Positions 28,061 to 35,963 of a stretch of DNA of 64,000 nt are shown piece after piece. A program made the translations under genes and the position numbers. The stretch comes from Actinomadura luteofluorescens (lineage in GTDB: Bacteria; Actinomycetota; Actinomycetes; Streptosporangiales; Streptosporangiaceae): positions 2,666,001 through 2,730,000 of the forward strand of contig NZ_JACCBA010000001.1 in the NCBI RefSeq assembly GCF_013409365.1, given 5' to 3'. The first letter of the stretch is position 1, and each line of letters begins with the position of its first letter. The notes beneath the pieces are model-generated. The model was not told the DNA's origin. It worked only from the letters and a program-made list of their open reading frames with translations, and searched no databases.

Positions 28061-28148
28061 CCGGACCTGCATGATCGGGGCCGGTCATGCAGGTCCGCGG
28101 CGCGGGCCTACTCCCCGGCGGTCTCCTTGGCCTCGGCCGCGGCGCGGG
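28061..28148. repeat. Direct-repeat copy A, includes a remnant LOG gene end
   Basis: This 88-nt segment is about 85 percent identical by eye to 30506-30592, with a single-base length difference. Both copies contain the GGACCTGCA hairpin followed by the end of a LOG-family gene. In this copy the minus-strand frame reads TRAAAEAKETAGE-stop (28108-28149), matching the true LOG C-terminus SRAAAEAADTAGE-stop at 30552. The rest of the gene is absent. The pair brackets the acyltransferase-TetR block, as expected after a duplication or recombination event. Confidence 0.8.
28063..28096 (+). terminator. Hairpin terminator after the sigma/CU044_5270 operon
   Basis: Perfect 12-bp stem GGACCTGCATGA / TCATGCAGGTCC with a 10-nt loop, starting 27 nt after the stop at 28035. 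No T-run follows. A related hairpin lies at 30508-30540. Confidence 0.75.
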
Positions 28149-28556
28149 TCCTCCGCCGGGGCACCGATCAGATATCTGATCGCCTTTGGTGGCCCGTTCG
28201 ACAGTAGGGGCCCGGCATTGCCGGGCCCCTACTGGTTCGGGGACCCACGCCGCTCAGGCGCGGGTCTGCACGGTTCTGCGGGGGAACCGTGTGGTCGGGG
28301 GCTCGCGCCCGGTTCTGGCTCCACCCTTCAATAGCGGCCCCCCTTGGCCTCACGGTCCAGCGGAGGTGTTCGGCGGTGGGCTGGAGGTGGGTGGTGAGGA
28401 GGCGTTGGGCGGTGGGGCGGACCTGGTGTTCCTCGCGGGGTCTGGGCCGTGGGGTGCGGGTTCGAGGGGAGCCGGCCGGTTGTCGCGGGCGGCGCTATAG
28501 CGAGCGGCGTTGCGGCGTGCCGCTTCGAGCGTCGTACCGACGGGCGCGCGGGCGCG
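28149..28556. other. Gene-free stretch rich in hairpins
   Basis: No supportable gene. An 18-bp perfect palindrome lies at 28165-28182 (half CGATCAGAT), a 15-bp-stem hairpin at 28202-28234 (stem CAGTAGGGGCCCGGC, loop ATT), and an 8-bp-stem hairpin at 28269-28291 (CACGGTTC / GAACCGTG). The remainder, about 28300-28556, is GC-rich with biased strand composition (G-rich on the plus strand) and shows no motif I recognise. The segment lies just downstream of repeat copy A and may be decayed foreign DNA. Confidence 0.6.
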
Positions 28557-28621
28557 CGTTCCTGTCCAATTGGACAGGAACGGTCGGGGGCGGTTACCTT
28601 CCTGTCCATGTGGACAGGAAG
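28557..28621. promoter_or_regulatory. Two operator palindromes before the acyltransferase gene
   Basis: Site 1 (28557-28582) is a perfect 26-bp palindrome with half CGTTCCTGTCCAA. Site 2 (28598-28621) has arms CTTCCTGTCCA and TGGACAGGAAG around TG. The shared half-site is TTCCTGTCCA and the centres are 40 nt apart, about four helical turns. Site 2 overlaps the ribosome-binding site of the acyltransferase. The TetR gene downstream in the same block is the likely regulator. Confidence 0.82.
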
Positions 28622-28625
28622 AGAG

Positions 28626-29843
28626 GTGGCGCCGGGGGCTGATCCGGGCGTCGCGGGACGATCATTCGGCGGACGGCTGCACTACCTCGACTCGATCCGG
28701 ATCGCCCTCTCGGCGCTGGTGATCCTGCACCACGCCGCCCAGCCCTACGGGCCGGTGGACTGGTGGTACGTCGAGGGGGAGCCCAAGGCGCGGTGGATCG
28801 AGGACTTCGCGGTGCTCAACGCACCGTTCAAGATGAGCCTGTTCTTCCTGATCGCCGCGTACTTCCTGCCCGCCGCGGTCGACCGGCGGCACGAGCGCCC
28901 CTATCTCGGGCCGCGGCTGCGGAAGCTCGGCGGGCCGATCCTCATCGGGTTCTTCCTCGTGATCCCGGTCCTGATGTTCGCCTACTACCGCGCGTTCCGC
29001 GGCTACGGCCCCATCGGGTTCGGCGACTACTACGCGAACGTCTACCTCGGCGCGGGCGAGGAGCCGGCCGGCTGGAGCGGCCCGATCTGGCCGGACCGCC
29101 AGTTCGGCCACCTGTGGTTCATCCAGCACCTGCTCGTCTACTCGCTGCTCTACCTCGCCTGGCGAGCGTTCGCGGACCGCGTGCGCGTCCGGCGGGGCGA
29201 GGAGGCGCTCCCCGGCGTCCGGGACGTTCCCGAGCGGGTGGGCGGGCTCGCCGTCCTAGGCTTCGCCGCCGTTGTCGCCGTCGGCACGGCGCTGCTGCGC
29301 GTCCGCTACGCCGTCGACGAGTGGATGCCGGTCGCGGAGATCATCCAGACCGAGCCCGCCGACCTCGCCCAGCACGTTCCCTTCGTGGTCGCGGGCGTTC
29401 TGGCCTACCGGCGCGGCTGGCTGGAGACCCTGCCGGCCCGGGTCGGCTACGGCTGGCTGGCCGCGGCCGCCGCGCTGAGCGTCGGCTATGTCGCCTTCCG
29501 GAGCGACCTGACCGGATTCTTCGAGCTGAGCGGCGCGAACGCGGGGCAGTTCGCGTGGGCCGGATACGAGACCGTGCTCTGCGTCGGGTTCGCCCTCGGC
29601 ATGCTGGTCCTCTTCCGCGATCATGTGCGGGGCACGGGCAGGGCCCAGCGCGCCGCCGCCGACGCGACGTTCGCGATCTACCTCGTCCACCTGCCGATCG
29701 TCGTCGGCCTCCAGTACCTGATGCGCGACGCGCCGTTCGGCGCGAGCGGACGTTTCCCGCTCGTGGCGGCGGCCGCCTTCGTGCTCAGCGTCGGGGCCGC
29801 GCTGCTGCTGCGGCGCACGCCCCTCGTCCGGGCCGTCCTGTGA
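28626..29843 (+). CDS. Acyltransferase 3 family membrane protein
   Basis: 405 residues with about ten membrane helices. The start of helix 1 carries the family text LHYLDSIRIALSALVILHHAAQPY, whose LDSIR arginine and HH pair match the acyltransferase-3/OpgC catalytic region (quoted motif LVILHHAAQ). Such proteins acylate sugars or other extracellular molecules with acyl groups taken from the cytoplasm. GTG 28626 has AGGAAGAG upstream; ATG 28608 lies inside the operator palindrome. The TetR gene follows 27 nt downstream and the pair forms an insert bracketed by LOG-gene repeats. Acceptor unknown. Confidence 0.87.
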   Translation: MAPGADPGVAGRSFGGRLHYLDSIRIALSALVILHHAAQPYGPVDWWYVEGEPKARWIEDFAVLNAPFKMSLFFLIAAYFLPAAVDRRHERPYLGPRLRKLGGPILIGFFLVIPVLMFAYYRAFRGYGPIGFGDYYANVYLGAGEEPAGWSGPIWPDRQFGHLWFIQHLLVYSLLYLAWRAFADRVRVRRGEEALPGVRDVPERVGGLAVLGFAAVVAVGTALLRVRYAVDEWMPVAEIIQTEPADLAQHVPFVVAGVLAYRRGWLETLPARVGYGWLAAAAALSVGYVAFRSDLTGFFELSGANAGQFAWAGYETVLCVGFALGMLVLFRDHVRGTGRAQRAAADATFAIYLVHLPIVVGLQYLMRDAPFGASGRFPLVAAAAFVLSVGAALLLRRTPLVRAVL

Positions 29844-29870
29844 CGGGGAACTGCGACTACTGTCGCCGGC

Positions 29871-30497
29871 ATGCCGCAGAGACCGTCCGAGCCGTCGTCC
29901 AGGCCGAACCGCGGTGAGGCCCGCGAGGCGCTCATCGCCGCCGGCCGCCGCCTCTTCGCCGAGCGCGGCTACAAGGCCACCACCACCCGCGAGATCGCGA
30001 CGGAGGCGGGCGTGTCGCACGCGCTGCTCCGCTACCACTTCTCGTCCAAGGAGGGGCTGCGCGACGCGGTGGACGAGAACGTCCTCGGGGGGTTCGAGCG
30101 AGCGTTCGCCTCGGCACGCGATGAGGGGTTGGAGAGCGGGACCCTGGCCGAGGCGGGGCGCGCGGCGGCCCTGATGTTCGGCGCGGACGAGGAGCGGCGC
30201 CGCTACATCCGCCGGGTGCTCGTCGACGGCGACGAGCGGGCGGCCGCGCTGCTCGGCCGGCTGGTCGAGGGCGCCCGGCGGGAGGTGGACCGGCTCCTGG
30301 CCGGTCCGGGTGCGCCGCCCGCCGAGGACCGGCGGTGGGCGCCGTACCAGGTCCTGTTCCTCATCCTCGGCCCGCTGCTGCTGGAGCCGGCGCTGGAGGC
30401 CGTCATGGGCGGGGATCCGTTCGCGCCGGAGACGCTCGCCGAACGCAGTGCGGCCAACCAGCGGCTCCTCCGGCGCGGCCTCTTCGGCCCGCGCTGA
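29871..30497 (+). CDS. TetR-family transcriptional regulator
   Basis: 208 residues; the DNA-binding domain reads REALIAAGRRLFAERGYKATTTREIATEAGVSHALLRYHFSSKEGLR in order (recognition part VSHALLRYHFSSKEG). The C-terminal half is the ligand domain. It follows the acyltransferase by 27 nt and is probably cotranscribed; the twin TTCCTGTCCA palindromes at 28557-28621 are likely its operators, so it would control the acyltransferase and itself. Confidence 0.92.
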   Translation: MPQRPSEPSSRPNRGEAREALIAAGRRLFAERGYKATTTREIATEAGVSHALLRYHFSSKEGLRDAVDENVLGGFERAFASARDEGLESGTLAEAGRAAALMFGADEERRRYIRRVLVDGDERAAALLGRLVEGARREVDRLLAGPGAPPAEDRRWAPYQVLFLILGPLLLEPALEAVMGGDPFAPETLAERSAANQRLLRRGLFGPR

Positions 30498-30505
30498 CCC
30501 GGCGC

Positions 30506-30592
30506 CCGGACCTGCACGACCGGTCTGATCATGCAGGTCCGCGGCGCGGGGCTACTCCCCGGCGGTGTCGGCGGCCTCGGCCGCGGCGCGGG
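30506..30592. repeat. Direct-repeat copy B, hairpin plus intact LOG gene end
   Basis: Matches 28061-28148. A hairpin with arms GGACCTGCA and TGCAGGTCC (30508-30540) lies between the convergent TetR and LOG genes and can act as a terminator for both. The remaining part is the genuine 3' end of the LOG gene. Relative to copy A this is the original, since the gene is complete here. Confidence 0.8.
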
Positions 30593-31352
30593 ACTCGATG
30601 ATCTCCTGCTCGGCCCGGGTGTGGCCCTCAGTGATGATCCTGACGACCTCCTCCGGGTCGTCGGTGAGGTGGAACAGGTCGATGTCCTGCGGCGAGATCT
30701 TGCCGGAGGTCAGCATCGACTCCTTGACCCAGTCGAGCAGCCCGCCCCAGAACTTCGTGCCGACCAGCACGATCGGGAAGCGGGTGATCTTCTTGGTCTG
30801 GACGAGGGTGATCGCCTCGAACAGCTCGTCCAGCGTCCCGAAGCCGCCCGGCAGGACGACGAAGGCCTGCGAGTACTTCACGAACATCGTCTTGCGGACG
30901 AAGAAGTACCGGAACTCCAGGCCGATGTCGAGGTGGTCGTTCAGCTTCTGCTCGAACGGCAGTTCGATGCCGAGACCGACCGACAGGCCCCCGTTCTCGT
31001 CGCAGCCCTTGTTGGCCGCCTCCATGATCCCGGGGCCGCCGCCGGTGATGACGGCGTAACCGGCATCGTGCAGGCGGGCGCCGATGTCGACGGCGAGTTC
31101 GTACTCCGGGGAGTCCGGCTTGGTGCGGGCGCTGCCGAAGACGCTGACGGCCTTCGGCAGCTCGGCGAGGAGGCCGAAGCCCTCGACGAACTCCGCCTGG
31201 ATCCGCAGCACCCGCCACGGGTCGGCGTGCACCCAGTCGGCCGGGCCGCGGCTGTCCAGCAGCCGCTGGTCGGTCGTCGTCGGGGGGACGGCCCTCCCCC
31301 GCAGCATGGCCGGCCCCTGCCGGCGCGAACGGGAATTCACTTCCGTTGTCAT
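30552..31352 (-). CDS. LOG-family protein (TIGR00730), long form
   Basis: 266 residues, longer than the 11264-11866 paralogue by an N-terminal helix region (LRIQAEFVEGFGLLAEL). Core motifs are VSVFGSARTK, VITGGGPGIMEAANKG and PGGFGTLDELFEAITLVQTKK. This subgroup is found next to dapE in actinobacteria, including mycobacteria (Rv1205 region, from memory). ATG 31352 overlaps the dapE stop by 4 nt, so the two are translationally coupled. A phosphoribohydrolase activity on AMP-type nucleotides is inferred from the family. Confidence 0.92.
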   Translation of the reverse strand: MTTEVNSRSRRQGPAMLRGRAVPPTTTDQRLLDSRGPADWVHADPWRVLRIQAEFVEGFGLLAELPKAVSVFGSARTKPDSPEYELAVDIGARLHDAGYAVITGGGPGIMEAANKGCDENGGLSVGLGIELPFEQKLNDHLDIGLEFRYFFVRKTMFVKYSQAFVVLPGGFGTLDELFEAITLVQTKKITRFPIVLVGTKFWGGLLDWVKESMLTSGKISPQDIDLFHLTDDPEEVVRIITEGHTRAEQEIIESRAAAEAADTAGE

Positions 31353-32425
31353 GAAGCCACGGTAATGGGACCCTCAAGCCACGTGCGCATACGTTGCTCG
31401 CACTCGGCGATGAGGGGGATCTCGACGTACTCGTCCCGCGTGTGCGCGAGGGTGGGTTCGCCGGGGCCGTAGTTGACGGCAGGGACGCCGAGCTCGGAGA
31501 ACCGGGCGACGTCCGTCCAGCCGAGCTTGGCGCGGACCTCGGCGCCGCTCGCGGCGGTGAACGCGGCGGCCGCCGGGTGGTTCAGCCCCGGTCGCGCGGC
31601 GGACGCGCCGTCGGTGACCGTCACCTGGAAGCCGGCGAAGGTTTCCCGGAGGTACGCCTCCGCGTCGGCCAGGGACTTGTCGGGCGCGAACCGATAATTC
31701 ACAGTGACGACGCATTCGTCCGGGATGACGTTCCCGGCGACGCCGCCCGAGATGAACACCGCGTTCAGGCCCTCGTGGTACTCCAGCCCGTCCACGACCG
31801 GGCGGGACGACTCGTAGGCGCGCAGGACGTCCAGGATCGCCCCGGCCGAGTGGATCGCGTTCGACCCCATCCAGGCGCGCGCGCTGTGCGCCCGCTCCCC
31901 CGCCGCGGTGACCTGGACGCGCATCGTGCCCTGGCAGCCGCCCTCGATCAGCCCGCCGGTCGGCTCCATCAGCACGGCGAAGTCGCCCGCGAGCAGCTCG
32001 GGCCGGTGCTCCGCGAGGTGCCGCAGGCCGTTGCGCGCGGCCTCGACCTCCTCGCAGTCGTAGAAGACGTAGGTGACGTCGCGGTTGGGCGCCTCGATGG
32101 TCGCGGCGAGCCGCAGCGCGACCGCGACCCCGCTCTTCATGTCGGTGGTGCCGCAGCCGTAGAGCCGGTCGCCCTCCACGCGGGACGGGAGGTTGCCGTT
32201 CAGCGGGACGGTGTCGAGGTGCCCCGCCAGGACGACCCGTTCGGCCCGCCCGAGATCGGTGCGCGCGACGACGTTGTTGCCGACGCGCTCCACCGCCAGG
32301 TGCGGCAGCGCCCGCAGCGCCTCCTCGACGGCCCCGGCCAGGGATTCCTCCCCGCCGCTCACCGACTCGATGTCGACGAGCGCCGCCGTCAGGTCCGCCA
32401 CGTCCGAGTAGAGATCAAGCCCCAT
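31349..32425 (-). CDS. dapE: Succinyl-diaminopimelate desuccinylase
   Basis: 358-residue M20 metallopeptidase-fold enzyme that releases LL-diaminopimelate from N-succinyl-LL-DAP in the lysine/peptidoglycan pathway. Zinc-site motifs are LAGHLDTVPLNG (His, Asp), GCGTTDMKSGVA (Asp), YDCEEVEAARNGL (Glu-Glu), and LMEPTGG; the final zinc His is in LAHTRDEYVE near the C-terminus. These match the actinobacterial DapE type. It is coupled to the LOG gene and sits about 0.7 kb from dapD, with a PPTase gene between them. Confidence 0.94.
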   Translation of the reverse strand: MGLDLYSDVADLTAALVDIESVSGGEESLAGAVEEALRALPHLAVERVGNNVVARTDLGRAERVVLAGHLDTVPLNGNLPSRVEGDRLYGCGTTDMKSGVAVALRLAATIEAPNRDVTYVFYDCEEVEAARNGLRHLAEHRPELLAGDFAVLMEPTGGLIEGGCQGTMRVQVTAAGERAHSARAWMGSNAIHSAGAILDVLRAYESSRPVVDGLEYHEGLNAVFISGGVAGNVIPDECVVTVNYRFAPDKSLADAEAYLRETFAGFQVTVTDGASAARPGLNHPAAAAFTAASGAEVRAKLGWTDVARFSELGVPAVNYGPGEPTLAHTRDEYVEIPLIAECEQRMRTWLEGPITVAS

Positions 32426-32452
32426 GGTCGAAGGTTATCTATCATCGCGTTC

Positions 32453-33142
32453 GTGGAGATGCCCGTACTGGAGTGCGCCGTCCACTGGGCGCGTCCCGCC
32501 GACGACCCCCGGATGCGCGAACTCCTGGACGACGGGGAGCGCGCCCGCTACGCGCGGTTCCTGCGCGCCGAGGACAAGGCCCGGTTCGTCACCGGACGGT
32601 TCCTCGCGCGGACGGTCCTCGCCGAGGCCACCGGCAGGCCCCCGCGCGACCTGCGCTTCACCACCGTCTGCCCCCACTGCGGCGACTCGCACGGCAAGCC
32701 GCGGCTGCCCGGAAGCGGCCTGGACTTCTCGCTCTCCCACTCGGGCGACCGCGTCCTGCTCGTCCTGGCCGAGGGCGCCGAGGTCGGGGCGGACGTGGAG
32801 CAGGAGAGCGACCGCGACATCGACAGCCTCTCCCGGATGGTCCTCACCGCCGCCGAATCGGAGGTGCTGAGCGCCATGCCCGACCGGAAACGCGGCTTCC
32901 ATGCCTACTGGAGCCGCAAGGAGGCCCTCCTGAAGGCGACGGGCCACGGCCTGGCCGCCCCGATGACCGCCATCCACGTCTCCGGCCCCGACGAGCCCCC
33001 CGAGGTCGTCGCCTGGGAGGGCGAGGCGGCCGTCTCGCCCGTCCGCCTCGCCGACCTGGACGCGGGCCCCGGCTACGCCGCCTCGGCCGCCGTGCTCACC
33101 GACCGGCCTCTCAAGATCGCCGAGTTCCCGCTCAGGTGTTGA
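32453..33142 (+). CDS. Sfp-type 4'-phosphopantetheinyl transferase
   Basis: About 229 residues. It would move the phosphopantetheine arm of CoA to a carrier-protein serine, activating polyketide, peptide or fatty-acid synthases. The Mg2+/CoA motifs are V-GADVE (D114, E116) and WSRKEALLKATG (W153, K156, E157, K161); the upstream LDFSLSHSGDR and the CPHCG-x-HGKPRL block are also typical of the family. GTG 32453 and ATG 32459 are both possible starts. Divergent from dapE and overlapping the dapD stop by 11 nt on the opposite strand. No synthase gene is in the window, so it probably serves the whole cell. Confidence 0.93.
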   Translation: MEMPVLECAVHWARPADDPRMRELLDDGERARYARFLRAEDKARFVTGRFLARTVLAEATGRPPRDLRFTTVCPHCGDSHGKPRLPGSGLDFSLSHSGDRVLLVLAEGAEVGADVEQESDRDIDSLSRMVLTAAESEVLSAMPDRKRGFHAYWSRKEALLKATGHGLAAPMTAIHVSGPDEPPEVVAWEGEAAVSPVRLADLDAGPGYAASAAVLTDRPLKIAEFPLRC

Positions 33143-33968
33143 TGCCGTGGTCGCGGAGGATGTCGTTGAGGGACGCCTTGTCGTGGCGCTGCCCCTCCTC
33201 CAGCCGCTTGAGGATCAGCACCGCCGGAAGCCCGAACGTGCCGCCCTTGAACTCCTTGTAGCGGGTGCCGCCGACCGCGACGCACCAGTCGGGGACGCGC
33301 CCGCGGCTGATCTCCTCGCCGGTCTCGACGTCGATGACCGGCATGGACGCCGACAGGTTCGTGCCCGACCCGACGACGGCGCCGCGCCCCACCCGCGCCC
33401 CCTCGACGATCATGGACCGGCTGCCGATCATCGCCTCGTCCTCGATCACCACCGGCTTGGCGTTCGGCGGCTCCAGCACGCCGCCGATGCCGACGCCGCC
33501 CGACAGGTGGACGTTCTTGCCGACCTGCGCGCACGACCCCACGGTGGCCCACGTGTCGACCATCGTCCCGGAGTCGACGTAGGCGCCGATGTTGGTGAAC
33601 GACGGCATCAGCACCACGCCAGGCGCCAGATGGGCGCCCCACCGCGCGATGGCCCCCGGCACGACGCGCACGCCGTCGAGCCGCGTCTTCAGCGGGATGC
33701 GGTCGTGGTACCGGAAGTCGCCCACCTGGGAGCGCGCCATGCCGAGCACCTTGAAGCTCAGCAGGATCGCCCGCTTGGCCCGCTCGTCGACGACCACCTC
33801 GTCGGTCGAGGGGTCGATCTGGGCGACGCGGGCCTCCCCGGCGTCGAGCTGGTCGACGGCGGCGACGATCGCCGCGCGCGCGTCGGCGTCGTCGGGCGTC
33901 AGCTCGGCGCGCCGCTCCCACAACTCGTCGATGCCGCCGGAGATCGGGCTGGTGAACGTTTCGGTCAT
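33132..33968 (-). CDS. dapD: 2,3,4,5-tetrahydropyridine-2,6-dicarboxylate N-succinyltransferase
   Basis: 278 residues, left-handed beta-helix acyltransferase that makes N-succinyl-2-amino-6-ketopimelate, two steps before the DapE reaction. The sequence is of the Escherichia coli type: ELWERRAELTPDDAD, LLSFKVLGMA, then hexapeptide repeats through VVPGAIARWGAHLAPGVVL, FTNIGAYVDSGTMVDTWATV, SCAQVGKNVHLSGGVGIGG and a final PDWCVAVGGTRYK. AGGAGG lies 6 nt before ATG 33968; a longer open frame upstream is not supported. Together with dapE it completes the succinylase branch locally. Confidence 0.95.
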   Translation of the reverse strand: MTETFTSPISGGIDELWERRAELTPDDADARAAIVAAVDQLDAGEARVAQIDPSTDEVVVDERAKRAILLSFKVLGMARSQVGDFRYHDRIPLKTRLDGVRVVPGAIARWGAHLAPGVVLMPSFTNIGAYVDSGTMVDTWATVGSCAQVGKNVHLSGGVGIGGVLEPPNAKPVVIEDEAMIGSRSMIVEGARVGRGAVVGSGTNLSASMPVIDVETGEEISRGRVPDWCVAVGGTRYKEFKGGTFGLPAVLILKRLEEGQRHDKASLNDILRDHGINT

Positions 33969-34012
33969 GCCTCCTGAGCTTACTGGTGGCCATTCCCCAG
34001 TACTGTCTTCGC

Positions 34013-34930
34013 GTGGCTGTTTGGGCGAGGTTGAAGGCACGCCCCGAGGAGGGGGCGGGCGGCGGACGGCGCCGGCGCGGCGGCCGCTGGGCCGCGATCC
34101 TGTGCGTCGTCGTGCTGCTGGTGGGCGTGGGCGCCTACGTGGCCTTCCAGCGGGCGCGCCCGTACCTGCACGGGTCCGGGTGCGAGGTGCGCACGAGCCT
34201 GGGCAAGATGCCGCTCGACCTGGAGCAGGGCGCGAACGCCGCCACGATCGCCGCCGTCGCGTTCCGCAAGCAGCTCCCCGAGCGCGCCGTGGTGATCGCC
34301 TACGCGACCGCGATCCAGGAGTCCCACATCCACAACCTGCCGAACGGCGACCGCGACTCGGTCGGCATGTTCCAGCAGCGCCCGTCCCAGGGCTGGGGCA
34401 CGCCGGACAAGCTCCGCGACCCCGTCCAGGCCACCAGCAAGTTCTTCGACGCCCTCGTCAAGGTCAAGGACTATCTCGACCGCGACCTGCACGACGCGGC
34501 GCAGAAGGTCCAGCGCAGCGCCGACGGCACCGCCTACGCCCAGCACGAGCCCGACGGCAAGCTCCTCGCGACCGCCTTCACCGGCCGCGAGCCCGCCACG
34601 GCCCGCTGCTGGTACCCGCCCGACAAGAAGGCGGCGTCCCGCCGCCCCGAGGCCCTCCGCGAGATGCGCCGCGCCTTCGGCAGCCGCCTGAAGGTCGGCG
34701 GCCCCGGCCCCCTCAAGGCGGGCGCCCCGTCCGACCCGAAGTCCTGGAACGCGATCCAGGTCACGAACCCCCGCTCGGGCTGGGCGGTGGCGAGCTGGGC
34801 CGTGACCCACGCCCAGGCCTACGGCCTGACCGAGGTCCGCTACGCGGGCAAGCGCTGGAAGTCCGACGCCGGCCACGACGGCTGGACGGAGGACAAGAAG
34901 GCCCCCCAGACCACCGTCATCGTCCAGTAG
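34013..34930 (+). CDS. Membrane-anchored lysozyme-like domain protein
   Basis: About 305 residues from GTG 34013 (GTG 33986 is also open). A basic stretch and one helix (WAAILCVVVLLVGVGAYVAF) anchor an extracellular domain. The text IAYATAIQESHIHNLPNGDRDSVGMFQQRPSQGWGT (quoted in part: DRDSVGMFQQRPSQGWGT) is the lysozyme-like fold signature seen in actinobacterial cell-wall proteins, with the glutamate in AIQESHI as the possible catalytic acid. A later region (NPRSGWAVASWAVTHAQAYGL) resembles the C-terminal part of such proteins. Peptidoglycan binding or cleavage is inference. Divergent from dapD. Confidence 0.8.
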   Translation: MAVWARLKARPEEGAGGGRRRRGGRWAAILCVVVLLVGVGAYVAFQRARPYLHGSGCEVRTSLGKMPLDLEQGANAATIAAVAFRKQLPERAVVIAYATAIQESHIHNLPNGDRDSVGMFQQRPSQGWGTPDKLRDPVQATSKFFDALVKVKDYLDRDLHDAAQKVQRSADGTAYAQHEPDGKLLATAFTGREPATARCWYPPDKKAASRRPEALREMRRAFGSRLKVGGPGPLKAGAPSDPKSWNAIQVTNPRSGWAVASWAVTHAQAYGLTEVRYAGKRWKSDAGHDGWTEDKKAPQTTVIVQ

Positions 34931-34943
34931 CGGAAGAGCCGGC

Positions 34944-35900
34944 TCACAGGTGGTCGACGGCGTTCAGGCAGCGGGCGGCCTGCGCGCGGAGAGCGCCCGC
35001 CAGTTCGGGCGGGCCGTCGTCCAGGTTGAAGTCGGCGTCCACCGATGTGATCATCCACACGAGGGCGGCCGGGGTGTCGGCGCCGACGTGCAGGAGGCAG
35101 CTGCGGGAGTCGACGGCCTCGACGACGCCCATGCCCGGCCACACGCGGTCGGCGACGGCCTCGGCGGACTCGTGCAGGGTGACCGTGGCCTGGCAGGTCC
35201 ACGTCCGGACCGACAGGCGCCGCGCGAGGTAGGCCGCCACGTCGCCGTCCGGGGCGGCGCGGGGCGGGAAGCGCGGACCGGCCGGGAGCCGCGGCCGCAT
35301 CCGGTCCACGCGGAACGTGCGCCAGTCGTCGCGGTCGCCGTCCCAGGCCACGAGGTACCAGTGGCGTCCGAAGTTGACCACGCTGTGCGGCTCGACCTGG
35401 CGGACGGTGTCCCCGCGCGGACCTGCGTAGCCGAACCGCAGCCGCTCGTGCCGGCGGCAGGCGTCAGCGACGGCCATCAGCGTGCCGGCGTCCACCTCGG
35501 GGGCGCGGGCGCCGACCCGGACGGTGGCGCGGGCGAGCGTCGCCACCCGGTACCGCAGCCGCGACGGAAGCACCTGTTCGAGCTTGGCGAGCGCCCGCAG
35601 GGACGTCTCCTCGATCCCGGCGACGGACCCTCCGGCCGCCGTCCGCAGCCCGAGCGCCACCGCGACCGCCTCGTCGTCGTCCAGCAGCAGGGGCGGCAGC
35701 GACGCCCCCGCCCCCAGCCGATACCCGGCCGCGCCCTGGGTGGCGTGGACGGGATACCCCAGTTCACGCAACCGGTCCACGTCCCTGCGAACGGTACGAG
35801 TGGTCACGGCCAGCCTTTCGGCGAGCTCGGCACCGGACCAGTCCCCGTGGGTCTGGAGCAGCGACAGCAGCCTGAGCAGCCGCGCGGATGTGTCCGGCAT
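34944..35900 (-). CDS. WYL-domain transcriptional regulator (YafY/PafC-like)
   Basis: 318 residues. The N-terminal HTH_11 reads LLSLLQTHGDWSGAELAERLAVTTRTVRRDVDRLRELGYPV in order (core TTRTVRRDVDRLRELGYP). The WYL ligand domain lies at about residues 135-210 with HSVVNFGRHWYLVAWDGDRD, followed by a C-terminal extension. WYL regulators bind nucleotides, nucleic acids or small ligands. It diverges from the epoxide hydrolase and the inverted repeat between the two genes (35920-35944) is its likely operator. Confidence 0.92.
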   Translation of the reverse strand: MPDTSARLLRLLSLLQTHGDWSGAELAERLAVTTRTVRRDVDRLRELGYPVHATQGAAGYRLGAGASLPPLLLDDDEAVAVALGLRTAAGGSVAGIEETSLRALAKLEQVLPSRLRYRVATLARATVRVGARAPEVDAGTLMAVADACRRHERLRFGYAGPRGDTVRQVEPHSVVNFGRHWYLVAWDGDRDDWRTFRVDRMRPRLPAGPRFPPRAAPDGDVAAYLARRLSVRTWTCQATVTLHESAEAVADRVWPGMGVVEAVDSRSCLLHVGADTPAALVWMITSVDADFNLDDGPPELAGALRAQAARCLNAVDHL

Positions 35901-35919
35901 GACCCCACTATGGCAGCCC

Positions 35920-35944
35920 GCTTAGGACCGAACCCGTCCTAAGC
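35920..35944. promoter_or_regulatory. Inverted repeat between the WYL regulator and epoxide hydrolase genes
   Basis: Perfect 9-bp arms GCTTAGGAC and GTCCTAAGC separated by 7 nt. It lies 20 nt from both divergent starts, overlapping the likely promoters, so a dimeric regulator bound here could control both genes. Confidence 0.8.
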
Positions 35945-35963
35945 GCTTCCTAGCGTCGTTCTC

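Noticed and set aside
28201..28240. Possible tRNA or small RNA at the 15-bp hairpin
   Set aside because: The GGTTCG after the stem recalls a T-loop, but no D-arm, anticodon arm or acceptor stem can be folded around it.
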